Shown in pieces: positions 34,237-43,194 of a DNA stretch of 55,829 nt. This DNA comes from Bacillota bacterium (GTDB lineage Bacteria > Bacillota > Limnochordia > Darwinibacteriales > Darwinibacteriaceae), in contig JAAYOM010000025.1 of assembly GCA_012520315.1 (NCBI GenBank), positions 1 through 55,829 on the forward strand. The letters are read 5' to 3'. Positions within the stretch are counted from its first letter, which is position 1; every line of letters begins with the position of its first letter. The translations under genes and the position numbers were made by a program. The notes beneath the pieces were generated by a model that was not told the origin of the DNA, made no database searches, and saw nothing but the letters and a program-made list of their open reading frames with translations.

Positions 34237-35095
34237 ACAGACTGAGTTCACTTTGACAAAAGACACCGCTTGGTGCCCCGGCTGCGGCAACTTCGGAATT
34301 ATTCGCGCTCTGTCACAGGCCTTAGAGGGATTGGGGCTCAAAGCGAACGAAGTGCTCTATGTCTCTGGTATTGGGCAAGCCGGCAAGCTTCCCCATTATA
34401 TCAAGGGAAATGTACTGAACACTCTGCATGGCCGTACGCTGCCTACCGCCACAGGGGCCAAACTGGCCAATGGCGATTTGCATGTCTTTGCCATTGGCGG
34501 TGACGGCGACGGATACGCGGAAGGAGGCAATCACTTTCTCCATGCCGTGCGCAAGAATGTTAACATCACCTATTTGGTCCACGATAACCAGGTCTTTGGT
34601 CTTACGAAGGGCCAGGCATCGCCCCGTTCGGATCAGGGCATGGTGACCGGAACAACACCTCAAGGAGTGGCGCTGGAGGCATTTAACCCCTTGGCAACTG
34701 CCATAACTTTAAATGCAGGCTTTGTGGCCCGGAGTTACGCAGGAGACAGAGAGCACCTGAGCCGTACGATTCAGGCAGCGATTCAGCACGAAGGATTTGC
34801 GCTCATTGATATTCTGCAGCCTTGCGTCACCTTTAACAAAATCAACACCTACCAGTTTTACAGTTCCAGGGTGTATGATCTGGATCAGGAGGAAGGGTAT
34901 GATCGTACGGATCGCCAGGTAGCCTGGGCTAGGAGTTTTGAGTGGGGAGAAAGGATACCCATAGGCATCTTCTATCAGACCTTGCGGCCGACCCTTGCAG
35001 ATCACTATGGAGAGCTTTTGAAAAAGCCCTTGGTTAAACAGGAACATGATAAAAACTATGTAGCGGGTTTGATCGATTCGTATAAGATTGGCTAG
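34226..35095 (+). CDS. korB: 2-oxoacid:ferredoxin oxidoreductase, beta subunit
   Basis: About 289 residues; GGGGAGG at 34211 favours GTG 34226 (or 34223). It carries the TPP/FeS segment DTAWCPGCGNFGI, the thiamine diphosphate-Mg motif GGDGDGYAEGGNH and ILQPCVTFN. With korA it makes a two-subunit OFOR, which lacks a separate delta ferredoxin subunit. A hairpin follows directly. 2-Oxoglutarate is the likeliest substrate, but the family is broad. Confidence 0.92.
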   Translation: MASKQTEFTLTKDTAWCPGCGNFGIIRALSQALEGLGLKANEVLYVSGIGQAGKLPHYIKGNVLNTLHGRTLPTATGAKLANGDLHVFAIGGDGDGYAEGGNHFLHAVRKNVNITYLVHDNQVFGLTKGQASPRSDQGMVTGTTPQGVALEAFNPLATAITLNAGFVARSYAGDREHLSRTIQAAIQHEGFALIDILQPCVTFNKINTYQFYSSRVYDLDQEEGYDRTDRQVAWARSFEWGERIPIGIFYQTLRPTLADHYGELLKKPLVKQEHDKNYVAGLIDSYKIG

Positions 35096-35104
35096 ATGCA
35101 GCCT

Positions 35105-35134
35105 CGGAAAGGGCATTCGCAGGGATGCCCTTTC
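35105..35134 (+). terminator. Hairpin after korB
   Basis: GAAAGGGCAT pairs with ATGCCCTTTC around TCGCAGGG, then TTGG. The T-run is weak. Confidence 0.6.
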
Positions 35135-35197
35135 TTGGATCTAAAAGGAGATTTTCAAAAACAAGAGAAGGTATGTAGATGGAACCAAACAGCAAGT

Positions 35198-36313
35198 ATG
35201 AATGGGAGTGAGGTAGGACAATTGGCTGTAAATCACGTGCTAAGCTATCCGAGGGGAACGATCCTGTTCGCCCCTGGCGATGCAGCTTCTTCAGTATTAG
35301 TCGTATTAGAAGGAACCGTTGTAGCTTCCCAGGGCGATCGGCAAGAAAATTTAGGGCCAGGTGCCATTTTAGGCGATGTGGCGTTCCTTACAGAAAGCAC
35401 CCACACCTATCACGCAATCTGCGCCACTGATGTGACTGTACTTAATATTACCCGGCAAAATGGGGGTAAGGTGTTAGCCAGCAGGCCCCGTATTGCCCTG
35501 TCTTTACTGACTGAACTTGCTCTCAAGGTAAAATCTGACGAGATGGTCTTTTTCCAGGGCAGGGAGCAAAGGTCAGAAGCCCCAAAAGATGTTGGTGTTT
35601 TGCCTGAGGGTCACCCAGTTTTTGCTGAGCGCGTCCCTGCGGAGTACAATGAGTTTCTATTTTCTACAGAGGTAGATTGTCCTATCTGCGCAACGCGCTT
35701 TACAGGGCTGCGCACCCGTGTTTCCCGCCTGCAGCTGGAAGAGCAGAGGACTGATTTACGCAATATTTACCGGAGATTCGAGCCAAACTTTTTCTATATT
35801 TGGGTCTGTCCAAACTGCCTTTTTGCCTATCCAGAGAGGCAGTACGGCCGACTTTCGCAAAAGGCTGTCGCCAAGGCAAAACAGGCCTGGCAGGAGAATC
35901 CTCCTGCAGAACCCTTTGTCTTTGATGTGCCCAGGACAATTCATCAGGTTATTACCTCGTACTATCTGGCAATGGCCAGCTTCGAAAGGGTTGGGGCGAG
36001 TCTCGAACAATGGGCCAATCTGTATCTGCGCTTAGTCTGGATTTATGAGGACTTAGGCCAGGAGGAACTTGCTCGGTCAGCAGCTGAAAAGGCCCGGGAA
36101 TACTTTGCTGCTGCTATGTCTACTACCTCCCGGAGCCCTTCTGGGGATCAGGCCCTCTATTTGATCTTAGGCGAACTTGCCCTGCGCCTGGGCGACACTG
36201 CCGAGGCCTTTAAGAACTTCCGGGCGGCGACGACCATGGTAGGCGGCGATCCCCGTTACAAGAGGGTGGCCGCAGATCGCATTCAAGATATGAGGGAACA
36301 GCGGGATGACTAG
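35198..36313 (+). CDS. cNMP-binding (CRP-like) domain fused to DUF2225
   Basis: About 371 residues. The korB hairpin and the family N-terminus favour ATG 35198, although no strong ribosome site precedes it; ATG 35096 is the alternative. Residues 5-115 form a cyclic-nucleotide-binding-like beta barrel (LSYPRGTILFAPGDAASSVL, GPGAILGDVAFLTES). The rest is DUF2225: CPICATRFTGLRTRVSRL, VCPNCLFAYPERQYG (two CxxC pairs, probably zinc), then a TPR-like helical tail. It lacks a DNA-binding HTH. A sensor or scaffold role is inferred. Confidence 0.78.
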   Translation: MNGSEVGQLAVNHVLSYPRGTILFAPGDAASSVLVVLEGTVVASQGDRQENLGPGAILGDVAFLTESTHTYHAICATDVTVLNITRQNGGKVLASRPRIALSLLTELALKVKSDEMVFFQGREQRSEAPKDVGVLPEGHPVFAERVPAEYNEFLFSTEVDCPICATRFTGLRTRVSRLQLEEQRTDLRNIYRRFEPNFFYIWVCPNCLFAYPERQYGRLSQKAVAKAKQAWQENPPAEPFVFDVPRTIHQVITSYYLAMASFERVGASLEQWANLYLRLVWIYEDLGQEELARSAAEKAREYFAAAMSTTSRSPSGDQALYLILGELALRLGDTAEAFKNFRAATTMVGGDPRYKRVAADRIQDMREQRDD

Positions 36314-36347
36314 AGGCAGAGATTGATACATGTCAGTCATAGTTCCT

Positions 36348-36392
36348 AAAAAAAGCACTTGCTTTGGGATGTCCCAAGGAGAGTGCTTTTTT
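36348..36392 (+). terminator. Rho-independent terminator
   Basis: AAAAAAGCACT pairs with AGTGCTTTTTT, and inside it TTTGGGA pairs with TCCCAA. It ends the CRP-like/DUF2225 transcript. Confidence 0.85.
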
Positions 36393-36588
36393 GCTAATTT
36401 GAGATAAATGGAGGAATTTGTTCAGTTTCGGTGAAATAGACAACTGGAAAGTTAAATTTCTTACGAAAAACGTAAAGGAGGTGGGTGCTGGAGGGTCTAT
36501 GCTGCTCATATACACATCTGAACCTATGCTGTGACGAGGCAAACAATGGAGCAATGCTGTCAAGAAAGCAAAAGGGGGATTGTTGTTA
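36393..36588 (+). promoter_or_regulatory. Leader region of livK with inverted repeat
   Basis: A 196-base gap. A perfect short dyad TTACG-AAAAA-CGTAA lies at 36461-36475 followed by an AAAGGAGG that precedes no obvious start. I see no convincing promoter or riboswitch, though the length suggests a regulated leader. Confidence 0.35.
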
Positions 36589-37707
36589 GTGAGAGCAAGA
36601 ATTGGTTTGGCGATTGTACTGGTGCTGTTAGTTTCCCAATTTGCCCTGGCTGTTGAGCCCATCAGAGTGGGGGTATATGAACCCATGACGGGCAATATGG
36701 CGGCTGGCGGGCAAATGACGGTAGAGGGCATTAATCTGGCCCACGAGTTGTATCCGGAAGTGTTAGGCCGTCCTATCCAACTGTTTCTTGTAGATAACCG
36801 CAGTGACCAAGTTGAGTCAGCGAATGCGGTCGCCCGCTTGATTGAGCATGACAAGGTGTCAGCAATTATCGGAACCTATGGCAGTTCTAACGCCATTGCC
36901 GGCTCTGATGTAGCTGAGCGGCACGGAATTCCGGTATTGGCAACATCGGCTACGAACCCCATGGTGACTCAGGGTAAGGACTACTCCTTTAGAACCTGCT
37001 TTATCGATCCTTTCCAGGGAGAGGTAATGGCTAACTACACATATAATCATTTGGGGCTGACCAAAGCTGCCCTAATGGTGGACGTGGCGGCAGACTATTC
37101 GGTTGGGCTAGCCAACTTTTTTGTGGCGACCTTTGAAGAGCTCGGCGGAGAAATCGTGTCGCAAATGCGCTATCAAACAGGCGATCAGGAGTTTACTGCC
37201 CAATTGACGGAGATTATTGCCAGGGGGGCAGAGGTTCTGTTTATCCCGGGTTATTTTGGAGATGCCGCTCTAATTGCCAGACAGCTCAGGGATTTAGGCA
37301 GCGACATCCAAATCCTCGGCGGAGACGCCCTAGATGCACCTGAACTGATGACAATCGGCGGCGACGCTGTGGAAGGCTTGTCCATCAGTTCATTTTTCAG
37401 TGTGGAAGCGCCCCAGACAGAAGAAACGAGAATTTTTGCAGAAGCATTCCAGGCCAAGTACGGTCAATTGCCAAATGCCATGGCTGCCCTTGGCTATGAT
37501 TCGTACATGATCATTCGGGACGCCATTGAAAGGGCTGGCTCCAATGATCCACAGGCTATCCGGGATGCCCTGGCTGCCACAAAGGATTTCCCAGCTGTTA
37601 CGGGTAATACCACCCTAAACGAACATGGTGATGCAGTTAAGGATGCGGTTATTCTTCAGGTTCAAAATGGCGAGTTTCGCTATCTGACAACTGTACCAGC
37701 AAAATAG
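36589..37707 (+). CDS. livK: Branched-chain amino acid-type ABC solute-binding protein
   Basis: A 372-residue extracytoplasmic binding protein. AAAGGGGG at 36571-36578 supports GTG 36589. The signal peptide ends in FALAVEP with an AxA-type site and no lipobox Cys. Mature family features: IRVGVYEPMTGNMAAGGQ, DNRSDQVESANAVARLI, IIGTYGSSNAIAGSDVAE, VPVLATSATNP-like segment and GYDSYMIIRDAIERAG. It binds Leu/Ile/Val or related amino acids for LivHMGF. A hairpin separates it from livH. Confidence 0.92.
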   Translation: MRARIGLAIVLVLLVSQFALAVEPIRVGVYEPMTGNMAAGGQMTVEGINLAHELYPEVLGRPIQLFLVDNRSDQVESANAVARLIEHDKVSAIIGTYGSSNAIAGSDVAERHGIPVLATSATNPMVTQGKDYSFRTCFIDPFQGEVMANYTYNHLGLTKAALMVDVAADYSVGLANFFVATFEELGGEIVSQMRYQTGDQEFTAQLTEIIARGAEVLFIPGYFGDAALIARQLRDLGSDIQILGGDALDAPELMTIGGDAVEGLSISSFFSVEAPQTEETRIFAEAFQAKYGQLPNAMAALGYDSYMIIRDAIERAGSNDPQAIRDALAATKDFPAVTGNTTLNEHGDAVKDAVILQVQNGEFRYLTTVPAK

Positions 37708-37710
37708 AAA

Positions 37711-37750
37711 CATAGTGCCGGGAGCCCCTTAGGCTTCCGGCCTCGCTATG
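37711..37750 (+). terminator. Attenuating hairpin between livK and livH
   Basis: CATAG...CTATG encloses GCCGGGAGCC / GGCTTCCGGC, a strong imperfect stem without a T-run. It probably stabilises or limits the livK message. Confidence 0.6.
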
Positions 37751-37780
37751 TCTGGAAATTCCAAGTTGGAGGCTGATTTA

Positions 37781-38674
37781 ATGAATCTGCAGATGTTTTT
37801 GCAAAACCTAGCCAACGGCGTCTCCCTAGGTACGTTGTATGCCCTGATTGCCTGCGGGTACACCATGGTTTACGGCATCTTGCGCCTCATAAACTTTGCC
37901 CATGGTGAGATTTTTATGTTGGGAGCTTACTTTATTTACTACAACATTCTGCTGTTCGCCCTCCCCTGGTGGCTGGCCTTTCTGATAGCAGTTGGGGCTA
38001 CGGGCCTAGTGGGTGTAGCAGTGGACTGGATTGCCTACAAACCCCTCCGGGATGCGCCTCGCATCTCTGCCCTGATTTCTGCCATTGGCGTATCATTCTT
38101 TGTCCAAAACCTAGGTTTGGTGGTCTTTGGCGGACGACCGAAACCATTTCCTGTGCCGGCTTTTTTCTCACAGATGGTGAATGTTGGTGGAGTAAGGATC
38201 ATGAGTCTCACCTTTTTCATCCCTATTCTGGCCATCGTACTGTTTCTCATCTTGAGTTTCTTGATCTACCGGACCAAGCCGGGGCTGGCTATGCGTGCTA
38301 TTTCCAAAGACATTGAGACAGCAAGGCTGATGGCGGTGGACATTAATAAGACGATTGCCTTTACCTTTGCCATCGGCTCAATTTTAGCCGCGGCCGGCGG
38401 GGCAATGTGGGCGATGCGCTATCCGCAGATCAACCCCATGATGGGGACCATGCCCGGACTAAAGGCCTTTATCGCGGCTGTGCTTGGCGGCATTGGCAGC
38501 ATTCCCGGGGCTATGCTCGGAGGCCTTTTAATTGGTCTTTTGGAGATCATGTTTGTAGCGTTCTTGCCTGCGCTGTCAGGTTACCGGGATGCCCTGTCCT
38601 TTATTGTGTTAATCTTGATTCTCTTGGTGAGGCCTTCCGGCTTCTTAGGGGAAAAAGGGGAGGAGAAGGTGTGA
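37781..38674 (+). CDS. livH: Branched-chain amino acid ABC permease LivH
   Basis: A 297-residue inner-membrane permease. ATG 37781 (MNLQMFLQNLANGVSLGTLY) follows TTGGAGG. The family start and YGILRLINFAHGEIFMLGAY are typical, as is the cytoplasmic loop ISKDIETARLMAVDINKTI. It overlaps livM at TGATG and forms the heterodimeric channel with it. Confidence 0.94.
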   Translation: MNLQMFLQNLANGVSLGTLYALIACGYTMVYGILRLINFAHGEIFMLGAYFIYYNILLFALPWWLAFLIAVGATGLVGVAVDWIAYKPLRDAPRISALISAIGVSFFVQNLGLVVFGGRPKPFPVPAFFSQMVNVGGVRIMSLTFFIPILAIVLFLILSFLIYRTKPGLAMRAISKDIETARLMAVDINKTIAFTFAIGSILAAAGGAMWAMRYPQINPMMGTMPGLKAFIAAVLGGIGSIPGAMLGGLLIGLLEIMFVAFLPALSGYRDALSFIVLILILLVRPSGFLGEKGEEKV

Positions 38675-39744
38675 TGGGCAGAAGAAAAAAACGCCTAATT
38701 ACTCTGGCTGGACTCGCCTTGCTCATCCTTGTGATTTGGTGGGCCCAGGCCAATTTGAACAGCTATACCTTGAGGATTCTAAACTTAGCTGCCATTAATA
38801 TCATCTGCGCCATGAGCCTCAATCTCCTCTTTGGCTTTACGGGTCAGTTTTCCTTGGGTCATGCGGGCTTTATGGCAGTTGGAGCGTATGTAACCGGTCT
38901 TTTGATTTTGCCTGAGGCCGCTAAAGCGAATATTTTCATCTTGGATCCTCTGACCTGGCCTTTTACAGTTCTAAGCGCACCCTTTCTAGTCGCGCTGCTG
39001 GCTGGCGGAGCGGTGGCTGCTTTGATCGCGGTTGTCATTGGCTTTCCTGTTTTAAGATTGCGCGGCGATTACTTGGGCATTGCTACCTTGGGGTTTGCCG
39101 AGATTGTGCGGGTGCTGGCCAATAATTTGACCACCGTTACCAATGGGGCCCTGGGACTAAAGGACATTCCGCCCATATCGAACCTATGGTGGACAGTGGG
39201 CGGCGCGGTAATAGCCTACGCGGTGATCAAGCGCATCATTACATCCAGTTACGGCAGGGCATTTATGGCGATTCGGGAAAACGAGGTTGCGGCGGAAGCG
39301 ATGGGAGTAAGCCTCGTTTATTACAAAACACTGTCCTTTGCTGTCAGTGCTTTCTTTGCCGGTGTCGGCGGCGGTTTGATGGCATCGCTTCTTACCACAA
39401 TTAACCCTCGGACATTTGTGTTTATGCTGACCTTCAACATCCTGATCATGGTGGTCGTGGGAGGTTTGGGAAGTCTTACAGGTTCCATTGTGGCCGGCCT
39501 GATTCTAACCGTCATTATGGAAGCATTGCGGCCCCTAGAGTCGCCCATGGTGATCTTTGGCCGTTACATTCCTGGTATTCCAGGCATGCGCATGGTGATC
39601 TTTGCCATTATCCTGCTGATTGCCATCCTCTTTCTCAAACAGGGCATCTTCGGACAAAGGGAACTGGACTTGGATGCAATGGCGGGCCTATACAGGAAAG
39701 CCCGGGCAAGATTGGCCTCGGGGCAAAAGGAGAGTGGTGTATAA
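38674..39744 (+). CDS. livM: Branched-chain amino acid ABC permease LivM
   Basis: A 356-residue permease from ATG 38674, which overlaps the livH stop and follows GGGGAGGAG. Family segments: LNLLFGFTGQFSLGHAGFMA, LRLRGDYLGIATLGFAEI, and AIRENEVAAEAMGVSLVYYK, the loop touching the ATPase. It overlaps livG (ATAATG). Confidence 0.94.
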   Translation: MGRRKKRLITLAGLALLILVIWWAQANLNSYTLRILNLAAINIICAMSLNLLFGFTGQFSLGHAGFMAVGAYVTGLLILPEAAKANIFILDPLTWPFTVLSAPFLVALLAGGAVAALIAVVIGFPVLRLRGDYLGIATLGFAEIVRVLANNLTTVTNGALGLKDIPPISNLWWTVGGAVIAYAVIKRIITSSYGRAFMAIRENEVAAEAMGVSLVYYKTLSFAVSAFFAGVGGGLMASLLTTINPRTFVFMLTFNILIMVVVGGLGSLTGSIVAGLILTVIMEALRPLESPMVIFGRYIPGIPGMRMVIFAIILLIAILFLKQGIFGQRELDLDAMAGLYRKARARLASGQKESGV

Positions 39745-40532
39745 TGGGTATCCTGCAAGCGGAACAAATCACGATGCAGTTCGGCGGCTTAACCGCGGTG
39801 AAGGACTTCTGTCTAGATCTAAAGCAAGGTGAACTAGCCGGCCTGATCGGTCCTAATGGGGCAGGCAAAACCACGATCTTTAACATGATCACCGGCTTTT
39901 ACAAACCAACAAGCGGGCGCATTTACTTTGGCGGCAGGGACATTACAGGCCTCAGGCCCGATAAAGTGGTTGGCCTGGGGATTGCCCGTACGTTTCAGAA
40001 TATCCGTCTTCTGGCCAATCTGTCTGTTCTGGATAATGTGATGATTGGCAGACATTTGCATTTGAGTAAACATACCACCTTTGTGGAAGGCGTATTGCGC
40101 CTGCCTCGCTACAGGCGGGAAGAGGAGAGCATGTACGACCAGGCAATCCGCCTGCTTAAGGCAGTAGGGCTAGAGGATGTGAAAGGAGAGAAGGCTGGAA
40201 GCCTGCCCTATGGTCAGCAGCGCAGGCTGGAGATTGCCAGGGCGCTGGCTACAACTCCCCAGCTCTTGCTCCTTGACGAACCTGCTGCAGGGATGAATCC
40301 TAATGAAACGAAAGACTTAATTGAGTTTATCGCTCGGATCAGAGATGAATTTGATCTGACGATTTTGCTTATTGAACACGACATGAAGGTGGTTATGGGG
40401 GTTTGTGAGCGGATCTTAGTTCTGGATCACGGCATCACCATCAGTGAGGGAACTCCGGAGGTTGTGCAAAACGATGAAAAGGTGATTACAGCTTACTTGG
40501 GGGTGGATGTAGACGATGTTGCAGCTCAATGA
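39744..40532 (+). CDS. livG: Branched-chain amino acid ABC ATPase LivG
   Basis: A 262-residue ATPase: Walker A GPNGAGKTT, the signature LPYGQQRRLEIARAL, Walker B LLLLDEPAAGMNP and switch His in IEHDMKVVM. The FQNIRLLANLSVLDNVMIG segment is typical of LivG. It overlaps livF by 17 bases. Confidence 0.95.
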   Translation: MGILQAEQITMQFGGLTAVKDFCLDLKQGELAGLIGPNGAGKTTIFNMITGFYKPTSGRIYFGGRDITGLRPDKVVGLGIARTFQNIRLLANLSVLDNVMIGRHLHLSKHTTFVEGVLRLPRYRREEESMYDQAIRLLKAVGLEDVKGEKAGSLPYGQQRRLEIARALATTPQLLLLDEPAAGMNPNETKDLIEFIARIRDEFDLTILLIEHDMKVVMGVCERILVLDHGITISEGTPEVVQNDEKVITAYLGVDVDDVAAQ

Positions 40533-41226
40533 TGTACATGTCTATTACGGAGGGATTTACGCCATTAAGGGGATCTCCTTTGCTGTCCCCAAGGGAAAAA
40601 TTGTATCACTGATTGGCGCGAACGGTGCAGGGAAGAGCACTATTCTCCGCAGTATAGTAGGATTGGTGCAGCCTAGAAGCGGCAGCATTACCTTTCAGGG
40701 GGAAAATCTGCAGGGCAAGCGAACGGACCGAATTGTCAAGTCCGGTATAACCATGGTGCCTGAAGGACGAAGAATCTTTCCTAATTTGACGGTAAAGGAA
40801 AACCTCAGGCTGGGAGCCTTTCCCCGGGACAACGATGGAGCCATGGCCGAAGACTTAAACTGGGTATATGAACTCTTCCCCCGCCTCAAAGAGCGGGAGT
40901 GGCAAAAAGGAGGCACCCTCTCCGGGGGTGAGCAGCAGATGTTGGCCGTGGGCCGGGCGTTAATGTCCAGGCCCAGCCTTCTGATGATGGATGAGCCGTC
41001 CCTAGGGCTTGCGCCCAAGCTGGTACAGGAGATTTTCGAGATCATAAAACAAATCCACAAGCAGGGCGTTACCATCCTGCTCATTGAGCAAAATGCCCTG
41101 GCCGCACTCAGGATCTGTGACTACGGTTATGTATTGGAAACAGGCAGCATCATCATGCACGGCACCGGCCAGGAACTCCTGCAGCACCAAGGAGTTCGCC
41201 GGGCTTACCTGGGCATAGCCGAATAA
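40516..41226 (+). CDS. livF: Branched-chain amino acid ABC ATPase LivF
   Basis: A 236-residue ATPase: Walker A GANGAGKST, MVPEGRRIFPNLTVKENL, signature LSGGEQQMLAVGRAL, Walker B LLMMDEPSLGLAP and IEQNALAALRICDYGYVLE. It completes the livKHMGF operon, which imports branched-chain amino acids. A dispersed repeat copy lies eight bases downstream. Confidence 0.95.
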   Translation: MLQLNDVHVYYGGIYAIKGISFAVPKGKIVSLIGANGAGKSTILRSIVGLVQPRSGSITFQGENLQGKRTDRIVKSGITMVPEGRRIFPNLTVKENLRLGAFPRDNDGAMAEDLNWVYELFPRLKEREWQKGGTLSGGEQQMLAVGRALMSRPSLLMMDEPSLGLAPKLVQEIFEIIKQIHKQGVTILLIEQNALAALRICDYGYVLETGSIIMHGTGQELLQHQGVRRAYLGIAE

Positions 41227-41233
41227 CCAACGC

Positions 41234-41262
41234 GGGACAGACCCTCGATCAATTTGACGAAT
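41234..41262 (+). repeat. Dispersed repeat copy B
   Basis: GGGACAGACCCTCGATCAA joined directly to TTTGACGAAT, matching copy A at 24362-24399 except for one base and a missing 10-base spacer. It lies between livF and the DUF1349 gene. Confidence 0.6.
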
Positions 41263-41297
41263 ACAGTATTATATACAGATAACAGGAGGTAGACTAG

Positions 41298-41906
41298 ATG
41301 GTAAATCTTTTTTCTGGACTAAAGGGCACAAGCGAACCCGAGGGTTTTCAGTGGCTAAACGAGCCAAAGGAGTGGACTTTTACTGAGGAAGGATTAGTTG
41401 TCCAAGCAGAAGCTAGAACAGACTTTTTCAAGGATCCGGCAGGAAGTGCAGTACAAGATTCGGGGCACTTTTTTTACCGGCTGCTGGAGGGCGACTTCAC
41501 ACTGCAGACTAGAGTGGAAGTCGGCATGCTCAGCGACTTCGACGCCGCGGTGATGATGATTATGGTCGATGACGACAATTGGGCTAAACTGTGTTATGAG
41601 TTTACCTATAAAAGGCCCATGATTGTAAGTGTTGTCACCAGCGGATATTCAGATGACTGCAACTCGCTGACAGTGCCTGATACCGGGGTCTACCTGAGAA
41701 TCACCCGCTTCGCTGACTGTTTCGCCTTCCATTATTCCTTGGACGGCAAGTGGTGGGAGATGATCCGTTACTTCCGCATGGAAGCCTCAGAACCCGTGAA
41801 GGTTGGACTAGTCGCCCAATCTCCGACGGGGGATGGATGCCGAGTTGTTTTTAAAGAATTGCTCTATTCACAAAGGCCGGTCACGGATATTCGAAGTGGA
41901 AAATGA
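41298..41906 (+). CDS. DUF1349 family protein
   Basis: A 202-residue soluble protein starting at ATG 41298 behind ACAGGAGG. DUF1349 proteins have a concanavalin-like jelly-roll fold; conserved segments here are DSGHFFYRLLEGDFTLQTRV, DAAVMMIMVDDDNWAKLCYE and FHYSLDGKWWEMIRYF. A carbohydrate-related role is often assumed but not established. No signal peptide. It converges on the MFS gene, leaving only five bases between stops. Confidence 0.85.
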   Translation: MVNLFSGLKGTSEPEGFQWLNEPKEWTFTEEGLVVQAEARTDFFKDPAGSAVQDSGHFFYRLLEGDFTLQTRVEVGMLSDFDAAVMMIMVDDDNWAKLCYEFTYKRPMIVSVVTSGYSDDCNSLTVPDTGVYLRITRFADCFAFHYSLDGKWWEMIRYFRMEASEPVKVGLVAQSPTGDGCRVVFKELLYSQRPVTDIRSGK

Positions 41907-41911
41907 AGAAT

Positions 41912-43111
41912 TCAGAACTCTTGCTCGGGAGGGCGAATCAAGAAAAACACCAGCACGACGGCGGCCAGTGCTAGGGCAGCTGACGTGAGAAAGATGGCAT
42001 AGACAGAATACTGCTGCAGAAGGGAAAATAAGGGCGGCCCAATGGCTACGCCCGCATAACGCATGCCGCTGTAGACTGAAGTAATGCTGCCGCGCTGCTC
42101 TGTCTCGATAGACTTGGTGACCAGAGAATCCAAACTGGGCAGGCTGACGCCAAAGCCCAGCCCGGCCAGGGAGATCAGCAGAATCAGGTGCCACAGGCCG
42201 TGGAAGTACATCATGGCGAAACTCGCAGCGGCCACCAAGGAAAGTCCCCCAAGGATGGTGCGGCGCATCAGCGGTTTGTCCTTGCCGATCAGTTTACCCG
42301 TTAAATATGACGCCAGGGAAATATTAGCTAGAGGGATTGCCAAGAACAATCCCTTTTTAGTACCGAAAATTTGGTGGGCATCTTCCAGAAATTTAGAGAG
42401 ATATACCAAAAGGCCAAAGAGAATGGTCATGATGATAATGCCCGAGAGGAAAACTGCAGCCAGCCACCTTCCTTCTTCTTTGAAGAGCTCTGCAAGCTGA
42501 TGCAAAAAACCCTTCACTGTCACAGGCTTCGCCTTTGCTGTGGCGCCGTCAATCCAAATGGCAATCATCAGCAAGGAGGCCGAAGATAATACTGGGATCA
42601 CAAAAAAGGGCAGGTACCAGGCTAATGAAGCAAACAGAGTTCCGAAAATCGGGCTCAGTACCTTGCCGACTGTATTGGCGGTTTCCGCAACTCCCAAGGC
42701 ATGGCTCGCATCTTCTTCCTTAGTAAACACATCCCCTGCAAGGGGAAAGAGCATAGGAAAGGCCCCTGCTGCCCCTATGCCTTGAACCAGCCTGCCTAGG
42801 AGAATCAGATAAAATGGCTTGGTCATGGAAATGGAGGCCAGCCCGGAGATGATCCCGCCGGCCCCGGAGATGGCAAGACTAGGCAGAATAACTCTCTTGC
42901 GCCCAACCCGATCCGAAAGCAGACCTGCCATGGGAATAAATATCACAGCTACTATGGAGTAAACGGTAATGATTAAGCTGGACTGGAACGGAGAAATTCC
43001 AATCTGCCTTTCAATAACAGGCAAAATCGGGATCAGCATGGAATTTCCCAGCGTGATAATAAAGGGAATAGAGGCGATTGCAATTAAGGAAAGGAACGCC
43101 GATCTGGGCAT
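41912..43111 (-). CDS. MFS family efflux transporter
   Basis: A 399-residue protein with 12 predicted membrane helices. ATG 43111 follows GAGAGGG. The major-facilitator loop 2-3 motif reads AGLLSDRVGRKRVI, and RLVQGIGAAGAFPMLFPLAG is motif-C-like of drug:H+ antiporters (DHA1). Probable drug or metabolite exporter; substrate unknown. It is the second gene after the HAD hydrolase on this strand, but a hairpin lies between them. Confidence 0.88.
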   Translation of the reverse strand: MPRSAFLSLIAIASIPFIITLGNSMLIPILPVIERQIGISPFQSSLIITVYSIVAVIFIPMAGLLSDRVGRKRVILPSLAISGAGGIISGLASISMTKPFYLILLGRLVQGIGAAGAFPMLFPLAGDVFTKEEDASHALGVAETANTVGKVLSPIFGTLFASLAWYLPFFVIPVLSSASLLMIAIWIDGATAKAKPVTVKGFLHQLAELFKEEGRWLAAVFLSGIIIMTILFGLLVYLSKFLEDAHQIFGTKKGLFLAIPLANISLASYLTGKLIGKDKPLMRRTILGGLSLVAAASFAMMYFHGLWHLILLISLAGLGFGVSLPSLDSLVTKSIETEQRGSITSVYSGMRYAGVAIGPPLFSLLQQYSVYAIFLTSAALALAAVVLVFFLIRPPEQEF

Positions 43112-43159
43112 ACTGGTTTCCCTCTCTACAATGTAGGTACCATTCTAGTATGAACTGCT

Positions 43160-43193
43160 TTGGGGCAGGACATGCACAGGTACCGTGCCCCAA
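43160..43193 (-). terminator. Hairpin after the HAD hydrolase gene
   Basis: TTGGGGCA pairs with TGCCCCAA around 18 bases, just downstream of the HAD stop codon on the minus strand; no T-run. Confidence 0.5.
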
Positions 43194-43194
43194 G

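Noticed and set aside
36393-36588. Riboswitch in the livK leader
   Set aside because: Length suggested one, but I could not match any known class; only a short dyad is visible.
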